A stretch of DNA of 58,884 bases. Origin: CAYIHX01 sp964363305. Its GTDB lineage: Bacteria; Bdellovibrionota; UBA1018. Below the pieces are notes generated by a model. That model did not search any database, was not told where the DNA came from, and saw only the letters and a program-made list of their open reading frames with translations. Location of the stretch: contig CAYIHX010000022.1 of the NCBI GenBank assembly GCA_964363305.1, positions 1 to 58,884 on the forward strand, read 5' to 3'. Positions 49,373 through 57,680 of this stretch are shown here, in pieces (positions within the stretch are counted from its first letter, which is position 1; the number at the start of each line of letters is the position of its first letter). The translations under genes and the position numbers were made by a program.

Positions 49373-51829
49373 CTACATCGCCACCGAAGGCGACGCCGCG
49401 GCTCCCCGATTCAAAACCTGGGCAAGTCCCATCGGTGGCCCCTCGACGACGTCGTAGCCGAGCGCCTCCTTCAGCACCTGCTTGATGTTGTCCACCAGCA
49501 CGAACTGGATCGAAGAACGAACCTCCTCAGGCAGCTCCTTGAGATCCCGCTCGTTGCGCCTCGACAGAAGGATCTTCTCCACCCCTGCCCGTCTCGCTGC
49601 GATCACTTTTTCTTTAACGCCCCCCACCGGAGTCACTGCCCCTCGCAATGTGATCTCACCCGTCATTGCAAGTTTGGGATCGACCGGCCGCCCCAGCATG
49701 AGCGACGCAATCGCGGTCGTGAGCGTAATTCCTGCGGACGGCCCGTCCTTCGGAATCGCGCCCGACGGAACGTGAATATGCAAATCCGTCTTCATCATTT
49801 GCGCATCCTCGAACTCATGGCCGAGCATTTGACGAACCAAACTCACCGCGATCTGGGCGGACTCTTTCATCACCTCGCCCAGCTGACCGGTAATAGTCAC
49901 CTTGCCGCTCCCCGGTACCTTCAGCGCCTCGACAAAAAGAATCTCACCGCCGACCGGCGTCCAGGCTAAACCCGTCACGACACCCGGCGGAACCGACTCG
50001 GCCAGCAACTCGCTCGAGTAACGTTCCTGACCGAAAGAATCGTCCAGCAGTGCCTCATCGACCTTAACTTGCGTTACGCCTTCGGCACTGACCCATTTCT
50101 CAGCCACGGCACGGCAAAGACCCGCAATGCGGCGCTGGAACTCACGAACTCCCGACTCCCGGGTGTACGAAAGAATCACCTTCCTTAATATCTCATCCGA
50201 AAACTCGACCTGAGACGCCACCAGCCCATGTTCGGCCAGCTGCTTAGGGACGAGGTGATTCTTCGCAATGTGCAGCTTCTCCTCCACCGTGTAGCCGGTG
50301 AGCATGATCACCTCCATGCGGTCCAGCAACGGAGCGGGAATCCCGTCGAGGCTATTGGCCGTAGCCACGAAGAAAACCCGTGAAAGATCAAAGGGCACGT
50401 CAAGGTAGTGATCGACGAAGGTTGAGTTCTGCTCGGGATCCAGCACCTCGAGCAATGCCGAAGAAGGATCCCCCGACCACCCCCCCCGACTGAGCTTATC
50501 AATTTCATCGAGCAGGATCACCGGGTCATTCTCGCCCGCCCGCTTCAACGATTGAATCACTCGACCCGGCAACGCGCCGACGTAGGTGCGACGGTGTCCA
50601 CGCACCTCACTCTCGTCGCGCACGCCGCCCAGCGATGCACGCACGAATTTGCGACCCAACACCTTCGCGATGCTCTGCCCAAGCGAGGTCTTGCCCACGC
50701 CGGGCGGTCCCACCAGGAGGAGGATAGAACCCCGAGAGTGATCCTTCCGCAGCTTCATCACCGCCAGGTGTTGAATGATGCGCTTCTTCACCAGATCAAG
50801 ACCGAAGTGGTCCGCATCCAAGCTCCTCCTGGCCTCGATCAAGTCAAGCGCGGAAATATCCGTTCCCGCGGACTTCGACCACGGAAGCGCGATGAGCCAA
50901 TCTAAATAGGTGCGAATCACGTGCGTCTCCGGCGAATTCTGACCCAGGGAAGCCAACCGCCTCAACTCATCCCGCGCCTGTTTCTGCACGACCTCAGGCA
51001 TCTTCGCCTCGTCGATACGACGACTCAAATCATCCTGGTCCCGCTCCTCATCAACCTCGCCGAGCTCTTCCCGGATGGTGCGCATCTGCTCACGCAAGAG
51101 CGCATCCCTCTGCGCCTTCCCAAGCTTGTGCGAAAGCTTCTCGCGAATCTCATCTCGCACCTCGAGAGTCTGCTTCTGTTTCTGCATGTAATCGAGCACC
51201 TTCAGCGCGCGATCCCGCAAAGACCTCATCATCAGCAACTCGACCTTCTGATCATCCGTAATTTCGATATTCGCCGCGCAAAGATCGGTGAGCACCGAAA
51301 GATCCTTCACCTCGCCCAGCAATCCCTTCAGCCGCTGAGTATTGCCCGGCAGCAGGTCGAGAATCTCGTTCGCCAACTCGCGAACCGATGACTCCAGCGC
51401 ATTGAGGGTCTTGTAGTCACGATCGACGATGTCTTCGAGAACATCCCCCTGCGCTAGGATGACGCCGGCCTCCTCCTGATACGAATCAACGAGGTACCTC
51501 GACACGCAACGAACCATGACCTGGAAACCCTCCCGGGCATTCCCGCTCACGCGGACAATCGAAGCAAGCACCCCGACCTGACGAAGGTCCGAGATCAAAG
51601 GCCCCTCCCCCTCAGTGTCCGACCCACTGGCGCCGACGCTCTCCGTCTGAGAAACCAGAAGAAGCCAAGCCTCCTTGGAAGACGTTCGCTTCTGCACCTC
51701 CTGCGCATACTCAACAGCGGCAACACTCTTCTTGCGCCCGACGCGCAGAGGCATCGTCCCCCCGGGGAAGACGACCGTGTTTCGAACAGGCAGCACAGGT
51801 ACTCGATCGATGAAATGTAAATCACCCAT
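49373..51829 (-). CDS. lon: ATP-dependent Lon protease
   Basis: I choose ATG 51829 (MGDLHFIDRVPVLPVRNTVV); a TTG 12 codons upstream lies at the edge of a hairpin. The 818 residues contain the LON N-domain, a helical domain, the AAA+ module with Walker A GPPGVGKTS, Walker B PVILLDEIDKL and a sensor FVATANSLDGIP, and the protease domain with the catalytic Ser-Lys dyad (PKDGPSAGITL and GGVKEKVIAARRAG). It degrades unfolded and regulatory proteins in the cytoplasm. A 27-bp perfect palindrome stands in its leader. The two membrane-protein genes downstream may be cotranscribed. Confidence 0.96.
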   Translation of the reverse strand: MGDLHFIDRVPVLPVRNTVVFPGGTMPLRVGRKKSVAAVEYAQEVQKRTSSKEAWLLLVSQTESVGASGSDTEGEGPLISDLRQVGVLASIVRVSGNAREGFQVMVRCVSRYLVDSYQEEAGVILAQGDVLEDIVDRDYKTLNALESSVRELANEILDLLPGNTQRLKGLLGEVKDLSVLTDLCAANIEITDDQKVELLMMRSLRDRALKVLDYMQKQKQTLEVRDEIREKLSHKLGKAQRDALLREQMRTIREELGEVDEERDQDDLSRRIDEAKMPEVVQKQARDELRRLASLGQNSPETHVIRTYLDWLIALPWSKSAGTDISALDLIEARRSLDADHFGLDLVKKRIIQHLAVMKLRKDHSRGSILLLVGPPGVGKTSLGQSIAKVLGRKFVRASLGGVRDESEVRGHRRTYVGALPGRVIQSLKRAGENDPVILLDEIDKLSRGGWSGDPSSALLEVLDPEQNSTFVDHYLDVPFDLSRVFFVATANSLDGIPAPLLDRMEVIMLTGYTVEEKLHIAKNHLVPKQLAEHGLVASQVEFSDEILRKVILSYTRESGVREFQRRIAGLCRAVAEKWVSAEGVTQVKVDEALLDDSFGQERYSSELLAESVPPGVVTGLAWTPVGGEILFVEALKVPGSGKVTITGQLGEVMKESAQIAVSLVRQMLGHEFEDAQMMKTDLHIHVPSGAIPKDGPSAGITLTTAIASLMLGRPVDPKLAMTGEITLRGAVTPVGGVKEKVIAARRAGVEKILLSRRNERDLKELPEEVRSSIQFVLVDNIKQVLKEALGYDVVEGPPMGLAQVLNRGAAASPSVAM

Positions 51830-51864
51830 AATGGATGAAGGTGGATACGGATTCCGGGATGTCA

Positions 51865-51923
51865 ATGGAGGGGTCAGGCTCCAAATCTTAACTGTCTTAA
51901 GATTTGGAGCCTGACCCCTCCAT
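51865..51923. repeat. 27-bp perfect palindrome between tapT-like gene and lon
   Basis: Arms 51865-51891 and 51897-51923 are exact complements with a 5-base loop, CTGTC. The core AGGGGTCAGGCTCCAAATCT has the look of REP/BIME-type palindromes. The right arm encodes the last residues (MEGSGSKS) and stop of the DTW gene; the left arm is lon leader, ending 36 bases before its start. Confidence 0.8.
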
Positions 51924-52538
51924 GTATCTCAGTTCGCTCGGCTTCAGCAGCCCTCTTCCAAACAAACGGCGCTCCACCATCACTTCGAAAACAGCCTCCA
52001 TGCGCGCCCGAATCGACGGGTCACGCTCACAGAGCCCCACCGCGCGCGCAACGGCTTCGAACGTACTGAGGCCACCCTCTCGATCCGTATGGCGCAGCCG
52101 ATAACGCGACTTCCCCTCAATCGGAAGATGAACGCGCTCAAAGCCCTCCAGACCAGGAGTCTTTCGAGCCATCTTTGAACCCTGCCGCCAGTTCCCGTCA
52201 ACAGCGACGAGCGTGACTGGGCGAGCGTCGCGAAGTAACCAGGACTCCGAAAGCTCTTCCGATTGCTCCGTCGGAAAAAGTACCGCGACCCGTCGAGCGG
52301 AATCTCGCAAGACGGAGAGGTCAAGAGGTTCGCGCGTGCCAAACACTTTCACCTCGGAGTTCGACAACATCCGCGAGGCCAGTCGAGCCGTATTGCTGGT
52401 CAGCGAAAGCTCGCGAGCATGCATCAGCACAAAAACTCGAGTTCTCGTCTCCATCGGAATAACCCAAGCGCAAAAACACAGACTGCGATGGATCTCACAT
52501 TTTAAACATCGTGTTTCGTGCAGTACGCGCCGGGTCAT
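51897..52538 (-). CDS. DTW-domain tRNA 3-amino-3-carboxypropyltransferase
   Basis: The 213-residue protein has an N-terminal Cys set (CLKCEIHRSLCFC), PTEQSEEL, the domain signature VAVDGNWRQGSKM and the SAM-binding motif RYRLRHTDREGGLSTFEAVA. DTW proteins such as TapT/TrcT place acp3U on tRNA uridine 47. The last eight codons are supplied by the 51865-51923 palindrome, so the C-terminus is not native. It is the gene upstream of lon on the same strand. Confidence 0.85.
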   Translation of the reverse strand: MTRRVLHETRCLKCEIHRSLCFCAWVIPMETRTRVFVLMHARELSLTSNTARLASRMLSNSEVKVFGTREPLDLSVLRDSARRVAVLFPTEQSEELSESWLLRDARPVTLVAVDGNWRQGSKMARKTPGLEGFERVHLPIEGKSRYRLRHTDREGGLSTFEAVARAVGLCERDPSIRARMEAVFEVMVERRLFGRGLLKPSELRYMEGSGSKS

Positions 52539-52671
52539 TTAAGCGATGTACGGCATTCCTTCGTGTGACGCAAAGCAACAAAACAAAATAGTGCTACGCA
52601 TCATAATCATCAGAGAAAATCTTCTCATTTTTCAGTGCATTTACCCACAAAACTAAGGAGAAGAGATTTCA

Positions 52672-53544
52672 ATGAAACTGAAACAGACGACCTTTGCCAC
52701 CTTAGCCCTTTTCATCGCCTTTAACGCGGCGGCCAGCGAGACTCTCGTTACCCGTATCCACGACGTCATTGCCCCCGAAAGCGGCGAAACCTCCTACCGC
52801 ATTTTTTCCACCGTCGACGGACGAGTTTACGACCTCAACGCAATTCGCGCCGAGTCCGTCCGTGAAGTTGAATGGGCCAAAGAGACGGGAACGCCGCTCA
52901 CCCTCGTGATCGAAAACGATGAGGTCCTCGAAGCCTCCACCTCCACCGAAAAAGATCTCAGCGCGCTCGAGGAAGACGTCGACGGCATTCATAGCCTCTG
53001 GACCGCCGATCGGCTGAACGCCTCCTACGCCCCCACCCGTCTCAATAGCTGGGCGGAAGCAACCGAGCTCTTCGAGCAGCTCGAATGGGTGCGGCCCAAA
53101 TCCCAATGCTACCAGCGCGCCATGCTCTGGACGCATCAGATGTACTCCGACCGCGGGATCCACAGCATGAAGGTGTTTCTCTTCTTCACCCGCAAATACA
53201 TCCGAGAATACAACTACAAGTGGTGGTTCCACGTGACGCCTTACGTCCTCGTGGGTGACGAAGAGGCCACTCTCGACCGCACATTCACCGACGGCCCCAT
53301 GAAGATGCACCCCTGGACCAACGAATTCATGGAAGGCGCGCCCCTTTGCCCAACGGTCGAGACCTATGATGGCTACGCCAATCATCAAGAAGAGGCGTAC
53401 TGCTATCTCCGCAAGGTTCCGATGTACTACTATCAGCCGGTTCACATCGAGGAGGCGGATCGTACGGGAGTGCCGATCACGAACTTCAGATCGGGAGATC
53501 TCGCGCACGCCAGAAGAGGTCGCTGCGGGCTCTTTTGTTTCTAA
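52672..53544 (+). CDS. Exported protein-glutaminase-like (Gln deamidase) protein
   Basis: The 290-residue product follows a strong site (AAGGAG). Its signal (MKLKQTTFATLALFIAFNAA) leads into a ~100-residue propeptide-like region. The catalytic part has Cys146 in KSQCYQRAMLWTH, His187 in KWWFHVTPYVLV and Asp202 in TLDRTFTDGP. This resembles the Cys-His-Asp triad of protein-glutaminases (Cys to His spacing of 41 in both). These enzymes deamidate Gln side chains in proteins. A possible disulfide (CPTVE, YCYLR, GRCGLFCF) supports export. The call rests on motif spacing. It is monocistronic. Confidence 0.72.
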   Translation: MKLKQTTFATLALFIAFNAAASETLVTRIHDVIAPESGETSYRIFSTVDGRVYDLNAIRAESVREVEWAKETGTPLTLVIENDEVLEASTSTEKDLSALEEDVDGIHSLWTADRLNASYAPTRLNSWAEATELFEQLEWVRPKSQCYQRAMLWTHQMYSDRGIHSMKVFLFFTRKYIREYNYKWWFHVTPYVLVGDEEATLDRTFTDGPMKMHPWTNEFMEGAPLCPTVETYDGYANHQEEAYCYLRKVPMYYYQPVHIEEADRTGVPITNFRSGDLAHARRGRCGLFCF

Positions 53545-53546
53545 AT

Positions 53547-53563
53547 GTCTCGGGCACCGAGAC
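53547..53563 (+). other. Short hairpin after the glutaminase-like gene
   Basis: GTCTCGG-GCA-CCGAGAC forms a 7-bp stem three bases after the stop codon. There is no T tract behind it, so it may stabilise the transcript or act as a weak terminator. Confidence 0.4.
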
Positions 53564-53627
53564 GAAATGGCACGAGACACGAAAGCAAAACAAACGTTAA
53601 GATCAGCGTCATAGGAGATCTAAATCT

Positions 53628-54131
53628 ATGCTCGCCAACGGCGCCCAATTTCACGTTCTGCTCAATCATTTCCCCGTCGTGCTCGGAGTCACTTCGCTGC
53701 CCTTCCTCTTGTTTGCGCTCTGGAAGAGGAACGCGGTAGCCAGGACGGCACTCCTCATCGGCGCAACACTCTCGGTCCTCGCCGGATTGTCGGTCATTCC
53801 GACCTACCTCTCCGGAGAGGGCGCGGAAGAGGTCGTCGAGCATCAGCCCTGGTTCAGCGAAACACTTCTGGAGCAACACGAAGACGCCGCGAAGTTCGCC
53901 TTGGCCGGTACGCTCTTAGCGGGGTTAGCGGCGGGCGTGGTTCTCTTTCAACTTCGAAAACGCGCGGAGCCCAAAATCGTATTCGTTGCCGCCGCCCTCA
54001 TCTTCAACGGCATCGCGGCGGGCGTCACCGGCTACGTCGCCCATCTCGGCGGAGTCATCCGACATGATGAGCTTCGCGCAGGGGCTGCCGAGGCCGCGCC
54101 CACCTCACCCCACGCCGAAGACGAGGAGTAG
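53628..54131 (+). CDS. DUF2231 membrane protein
   Basis: The 167-residue protein follows AGGAG nine bases upstream of ATG. It begins FHVLLNHFPVVLGVTSLPFL and has four hydrophobic helices, with HQPWFSETLLEQHEDAAKFA between helices 2 and 3 and VTGYVAHLGGVIRH near the end. The two His-containing segments match DUF2231, a family of inner-membrane proteins that may bind haem. The polar C-terminal tail is Ala/Glu-rich. Function unknown. Confidence 0.85.
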   Translation: MLANGAQFHVLLNHFPVVLGVTSLPFLLFALWKRNAVARTALLIGATLSVLAGLSVIPTYLSGEGAEEVVEHQPWFSETLLEQHEDAAKFALAGTLLAGLAAGVVLFQLRKRAEPKIVFVAAALIFNGIAAGVTGYVAHLGGVIRHDELRAGAAEAAPTSPHAEDEE

Positions 54132-54138
54132 GAAGGCC

Positions 54139-55476
54139 CTATTCCAGGCAGGCCCGCGTCGCCGTCAGGAAGCTTGCGTAGCTCCAGGTCAGGTCGCGGG
54201 CGCCCTGCTGAAAGCCCGTCGTCCGCAGATACTGCTCCGACATCTCGCCCGCCAGTCCCTGGTGATGGATCGTCCGCAAGAGGTATCGAATTCCAAGCTC
54301 ACCCTCGCCACGGCGACAATGCCACTCGGCGTACGCATTCGTGGCCAAAAACCAGGGATGCCCCTGAGAAGACCCCGTCCCGTCGTACACATCTTCCGGA
54401 TAACGGCCGATCGCCGGCGCCAGCATTTCTTCGCGCGGCAAGAGACTCGACCCGGCATTGAGCGGATAGAGACGGAGAAAATCAGCCTCGAGCAGCTCCG
54501 CGGAGCGGCGAACCGCGCGACTCTGAACGGTGAAGCCTCCGCTTTGAGCGGGCACCTCGCCGTGCAAGACCCCGAGTACGACGGCCACATCGAGACCGGA
54601 GGTTTTCTCAACCCTGCTCTGCACGAGCTGGTTCGCCCGAACCTGGCGAAGCGTCGGAAGAAGAACGCCTCTCGCCGGATCGAGATGATCTTCCAGCGCT
54701 CGCGCGATTTTCGAGGCTTCCAGTCGGTACGACACCGCCGCCTCTGGATCATCGAGCGCGGTCGCCAGCTCGGCGCCTAACAGCAAAGCCCGCCGTTGAA
54801 CCATGCGTGTGAAGAAATGATCGCCCGTGACCTCTTCCCACAGATCGACCGAAGACTCCCGCCAATGGTGAGCGACGAACTCCAAATCTTTTTTGATCAA
54901 GGTCCGCGCCGGCAACTCCGCGCGATACAAACGCCGCTCAACCTCGAGGCGCCGTCCGAGCGCGATCTCTCGCCAGGCAAACCGAATTGCAGCCAACGCC
55001 CGCAGTGCCGGGCCATCGTTTTGAGGACGCCCCCAGTCTGAATGGTCAGCGCGACCATCCACCAAAAATCTCGGCTCGCCCAAACCTCCGCTCCGGTTGG
55101 GGGTCTCTTGCAGCCTGGCCTCGAAGGCCAGCCAGTCTCGCACTTCCGTCTCGATGCGCGTCCGCAGCGAAGCCGACCACCGCACGTCATCCATCTCCGC
55201 GATCAGGGCGCTCATCACCAGTCCAGAATCTCGCACCCAATGGTAAAAATAGTTCGGATCTCGCTTCGACGGCGAAGCGACCACCGCGCCCGGCGCGGTT
55301 CCCTCGACGGACAGATTAGCGAGCAGGCGCTCGAGGGCCCACGCTCGTCGAATCTGAATCTCCTCTCGGGGGGCTCCCGTGACTCCCATCGCGGCGAGGC
55401 TCTCGGTACCGAACGATGGGCTCTGTATGCAAAACAGCCCCATGGCCAGGATCGCCCCTGTCTTCACGATTCGCAT
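54139..55476 (-). CDS. Exported GH15 glucoamylase-like hydrolase
   Basis: ATG 55476 gives 445 residues with a signal peptide (MRIVKTGAILAMGLFCIQSP, cleavage near SFG). The GH15 (alpha/alpha)6 barrel motifs are present: SPSKRDPNYFYHWVRDSGLV, RPQNDGPALRALA, general acid in SSVDLWEEVTGDHFFT and general base in GLAGEMSEQYLRTTGF, then GARDLTWSYASFLTA. GH15 enzymes release glucose from starch-like or other alpha-glucans from the non-reducing end. Here it would act in the periplasm or outside the cell, on storage polysaccharide of the environment or prey; that is inference. Confidence 0.9.
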   Translation of the reverse strand: MRIVKTGAILAMGLFCIQSPSFGTESLAAMGVTGAPREEIQIRRAWALERLLANLSVEGTAPGAVVASPSKRDPNYFYHWVRDSGLVMSALIAEMDDVRWSASLRTRIETEVRDWLAFEARLQETPNRSGGLGEPRFLVDGRADHSDWGRPQNDGPALRALAAIRFAWREIALGRRLEVERRLYRAELPARTLIKKDLEFVAHHWRESSVDLWEEVTGDHFFTRMVQRRALLLGAELATALDDPEAAVSYRLEASKIARALEDHLDPARGVLLPTLRQVRANQLVQSRVEKTSGLDVAVVLGVLHGEVPAQSGGFTVQSRAVRRSAELLEADFLRLYPLNAGSSLLPREEMLAPAIGRYPEDVYDGTGSSQGHPWFLATNAYAEWHCRRGEGELGIRYLLRTIHHQGLAGEMSEQYLRTTGFQQGARDLTWSYASFLTATRACLE

Positions 55477-55562
55477 ATCAGGAGGCATAAAGGGCCCGGT
55501 GCAGGCAAGTCAACCCTCAAATATAGATCGAAATGGTCAACAATTTATGATATGCCGCGTCA

Positions 55563-56645
55563 GTGCTGTATCGTGCCGATCCTCCTCCACTTCTTCGAAT
55601 CGGACTCCTCCTCCTCTCCCTCACCGGAAGCTGGAGCACCCTCGCCGCCGCAGACACCTCCTCCGAACCTGAAACGATCGAACTTCATTTTCGCGGCTCC
55701 TATGCCCAATCACGCAACTTCTGGTCTCTCGTCGATGAGGTCAGAGCCGCCTCCGACGTGAGTCGCGCACAAGCGATCCTTGAAACCCACTACGGAAAAC
55801 CCGCCGAGCGCCTCGCCCAACTCGGAACCCAAGTCTACTTCGAGAACGTCTCACACCTCTGGGTGGGGATCGGCGCCGAGGCTCTCATCGGTGGTGACGC
55901 TCGCAACCCCGTGTTCCCCGAAATCCGCGCGTATTCTTTTCTCTCGGGCTACGGAGAGTTCGGTTTCGGAACGCGCCTGCCGGAAGATCAATACGGGCTC
56001 GACTGGGAAGTCGGGCTGCGCGTCGGAGCGGGAAGCCGCGAATCGATCGATGCCCCGGTCACGGCCCTGCTCGGCAGCGATCCGATCGACCGCGGTCTAT
56101 TCGTCTATACCGGCCCTGAATTCAAATTCGGCGCCAACGTCGACGTCTTCGGAATCGCCCGCTGGCGCTCGCGCATGGCGCTCCGACCCACGCTCTACGG
56201 CGTGCGCTCATACGACGAGGGACTCGCCCCCGAGCTCGGCTATCAATCCTGGGCGATTCGTTGGCGTTCCATGACTGAAGTGCTCTTCAAAATCGAGACC
56301 ATCCCCTCGGGAATGAGCGAGATCGGCCTCGTCACCCTCATGGGGCAACAGCCTTTGCCCGTGGATGTTCTCCCGCGAGTCTGGGATTCCGTTCATCACC
56401 TCAAACCTTTTCCTGACTGGCGACAACTCGCAGGCCTCGGCCTGGTCTTTCGCAACAGTCAGGAACGCCACCACTTCTCTCTCCGAGTCACCGGAGGGAT
56501 CTTTGGCGGCTATCCCGGGGGCGGTCTGGAATTTTCGCTCCGAGATGGGTTCGGCAGCATCGGCTACTGGGGCGTGGAGATGAGCGATGGTTATCAGCTG
56601 ATCGGCCACTCCTTCGGAGCCGCAACGGTGGGGCTAAAACTATGA
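55563..56645 (+). CDS. Outer-membrane protein, unknown family
   Basis: The 360-residue product starts at GTG 55563 with a signal peptide (LLRIGLLLLSLTGSWSTLAA). The mature part has many aromatic-Gly beta strands (FGFGTRLPEDQYGLDWEVGL, FVYTGPEFKFGANVDVFG, GGYPGGGLEFSLRDGFGS) and ends VGLKL, suggesting a beta-barrel. There is no ribosome site; a TATGAT box ends about nine bases before the GTG, so the transcript may be leaderless. The stop overlaps the next ATG (ATGA). Confidence 0.68.
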   Translation: MLYRADPPPLLRIGLLLLSLTGSWSTLAAADTSSEPETIELHFRGSYAQSRNFWSLVDEVRAASDVSRAQAILETHYGKPAERLAQLGTQVYFENVSHLWVGIGAEALIGGDARNPVFPEIRAYSFLSGYGEFGFGTRLPEDQYGLDWEVGLRVGAGSRESIDAPVTALLGSDPIDRGLFVYTGPEFKFGANVDVFGIARWRSRMALRPTLYGVRSYDEGLAPELGYQSWAIRWRSMTEVLFKIETIPSGMSEIGLVTLMGQQPLPVDVLPRVWDSVHHLKPFPDWRQLAGLGLVFRNSQERHHFSLRVTGGIFGGYPGGGLEFSLRDGFGSIGYWGVEMSDGYQLIGHSFGAATVGLKL

Positions 56646-57556
56646 AACCACTTCTCACCGCGAGCTTGCTTCTCCTCGGCACCGCCTGCTCGCTCTCCCC
56701 TCCCAACGGAGCGGACCTCAACGAAGCGCAGTCCGAACAATTTCTCAATCAACGTCGCTACGGCGAGTTGATCGCGCGCCTCGAGGAGCAGTCCAGCCGC
56801 GGCCCCCTCAGCGAAAAGCAGCGTAAAAACCTCGGTGAAGCGTACCTGGGCCGAAGCGGATTCGAGCTCCTCGCTTTCGCGGACCGAGTGGTCTCACCCA
56901 TCCCGGCGGCCCAGGCGTCGGGCTTCGTCGGCCAGATTTTTCCGTCCTGCCCGCTGAATACCCGTTTCGACATCGCAAGAGACGCGGGCACCTGCCTCAT
57001 TCGACGGCTATTCGCCCTGGCTCCGCAAACCCAGTCGGGCGACTTTCTGCGCGGTCGCCAAATTCTCCGGGATTTGTATCCGGAACCGGAAAACACCCCC
57101 GTCAGCACCAATACCTTTCTCGGAACCCTCGACGTCCTCACCGCATTCAGTCTCGCGCGCGAGGCCATCGATGCCCTCATCACTACGCCGGTCGCACAAC
57201 TCGCCGAGCCGACCCAACTACGCGCCGTGCACCTCCTGCTCAAAGATTTTCGCGAAAACTCACGCCGGGCGCTCGCGCGCGCGCAATTCAGCGAGGAGCA
57301 GATCTCCCAAGCCCTGACCCGCATGAAGCACGACACCGTTTTCCGCCTCACCGAGCGCGGCCTCGACTTCGTGACCGACACGGCCTTCCCTTACCTCCAT
57401 GACTTTTCCCTCCTGGTCGAAAAACTCGAAGCCTCGGAGAATCCGCTCGGCTCCGTTCAGCGCGCCCGCCTCGAAAAACTTCTTGAGGAAGCGCAAAAGA
57501 GCCTCCGCGAGATGACCGACGGACGCTCGCTCGATCCGCCCACTGTGGAGGGGTGA
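56642..57556 (+). CDS. Lipoprotein of unknown function
   Basis: The 304-residue product has a lipoprotein signal (MKPLLTASLLLLGTACSLSP, lipobox GTAC). The rest is helical with regular Arg/Glu/Leu periodicity (NQRRYGELIARLEEQSSRG, AYLGRSGFELLAFADRV, SRRALARAQFSEEQISQALT), like TPR or other helical-repeat adaptors; it holds two cysteine pairs near residues 104-120. It overlaps the outer-membrane protein gene, so the two are cotranscribed and probably interact. Confidence 0.7.
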   Translation: MKPLLTASLLLLGTACSLSPPNGADLNEAQSEQFLNQRRYGELIARLEEQSSRGPLSEKQRKNLGEAYLGRSGFELLAFADRVVSPIPAAQASGFVGQIFPSCPLNTRFDIARDAGTCLIRRLFALAPQTQSGDFLRGRQILRDLYPEPENTPVSTNTFLGTLDVLTAFSLAREAIDALITTPVAQLAEPTQLRAVHLLLKDFRENSRRALARAQFSEEQISQALTRMKHDTVFRLTERGLDFVTDTAFPYLHDFSLLVEKLEASENPLGSVQRARLEKLLEEAQKSLREMTDGRSLDPPTVEG

Positions 57557-57680
57557 GCCGCCAGGCGACGGTGCAAAATTTCGTGTTCAACGAAATTCAC
57601 GCCCAGCACCGCCGCCACCACACCCCCCTTACGAACACCCCTTTACCCAGCCCGGAAGTCTTGGCAGACTCAGCCCCACC

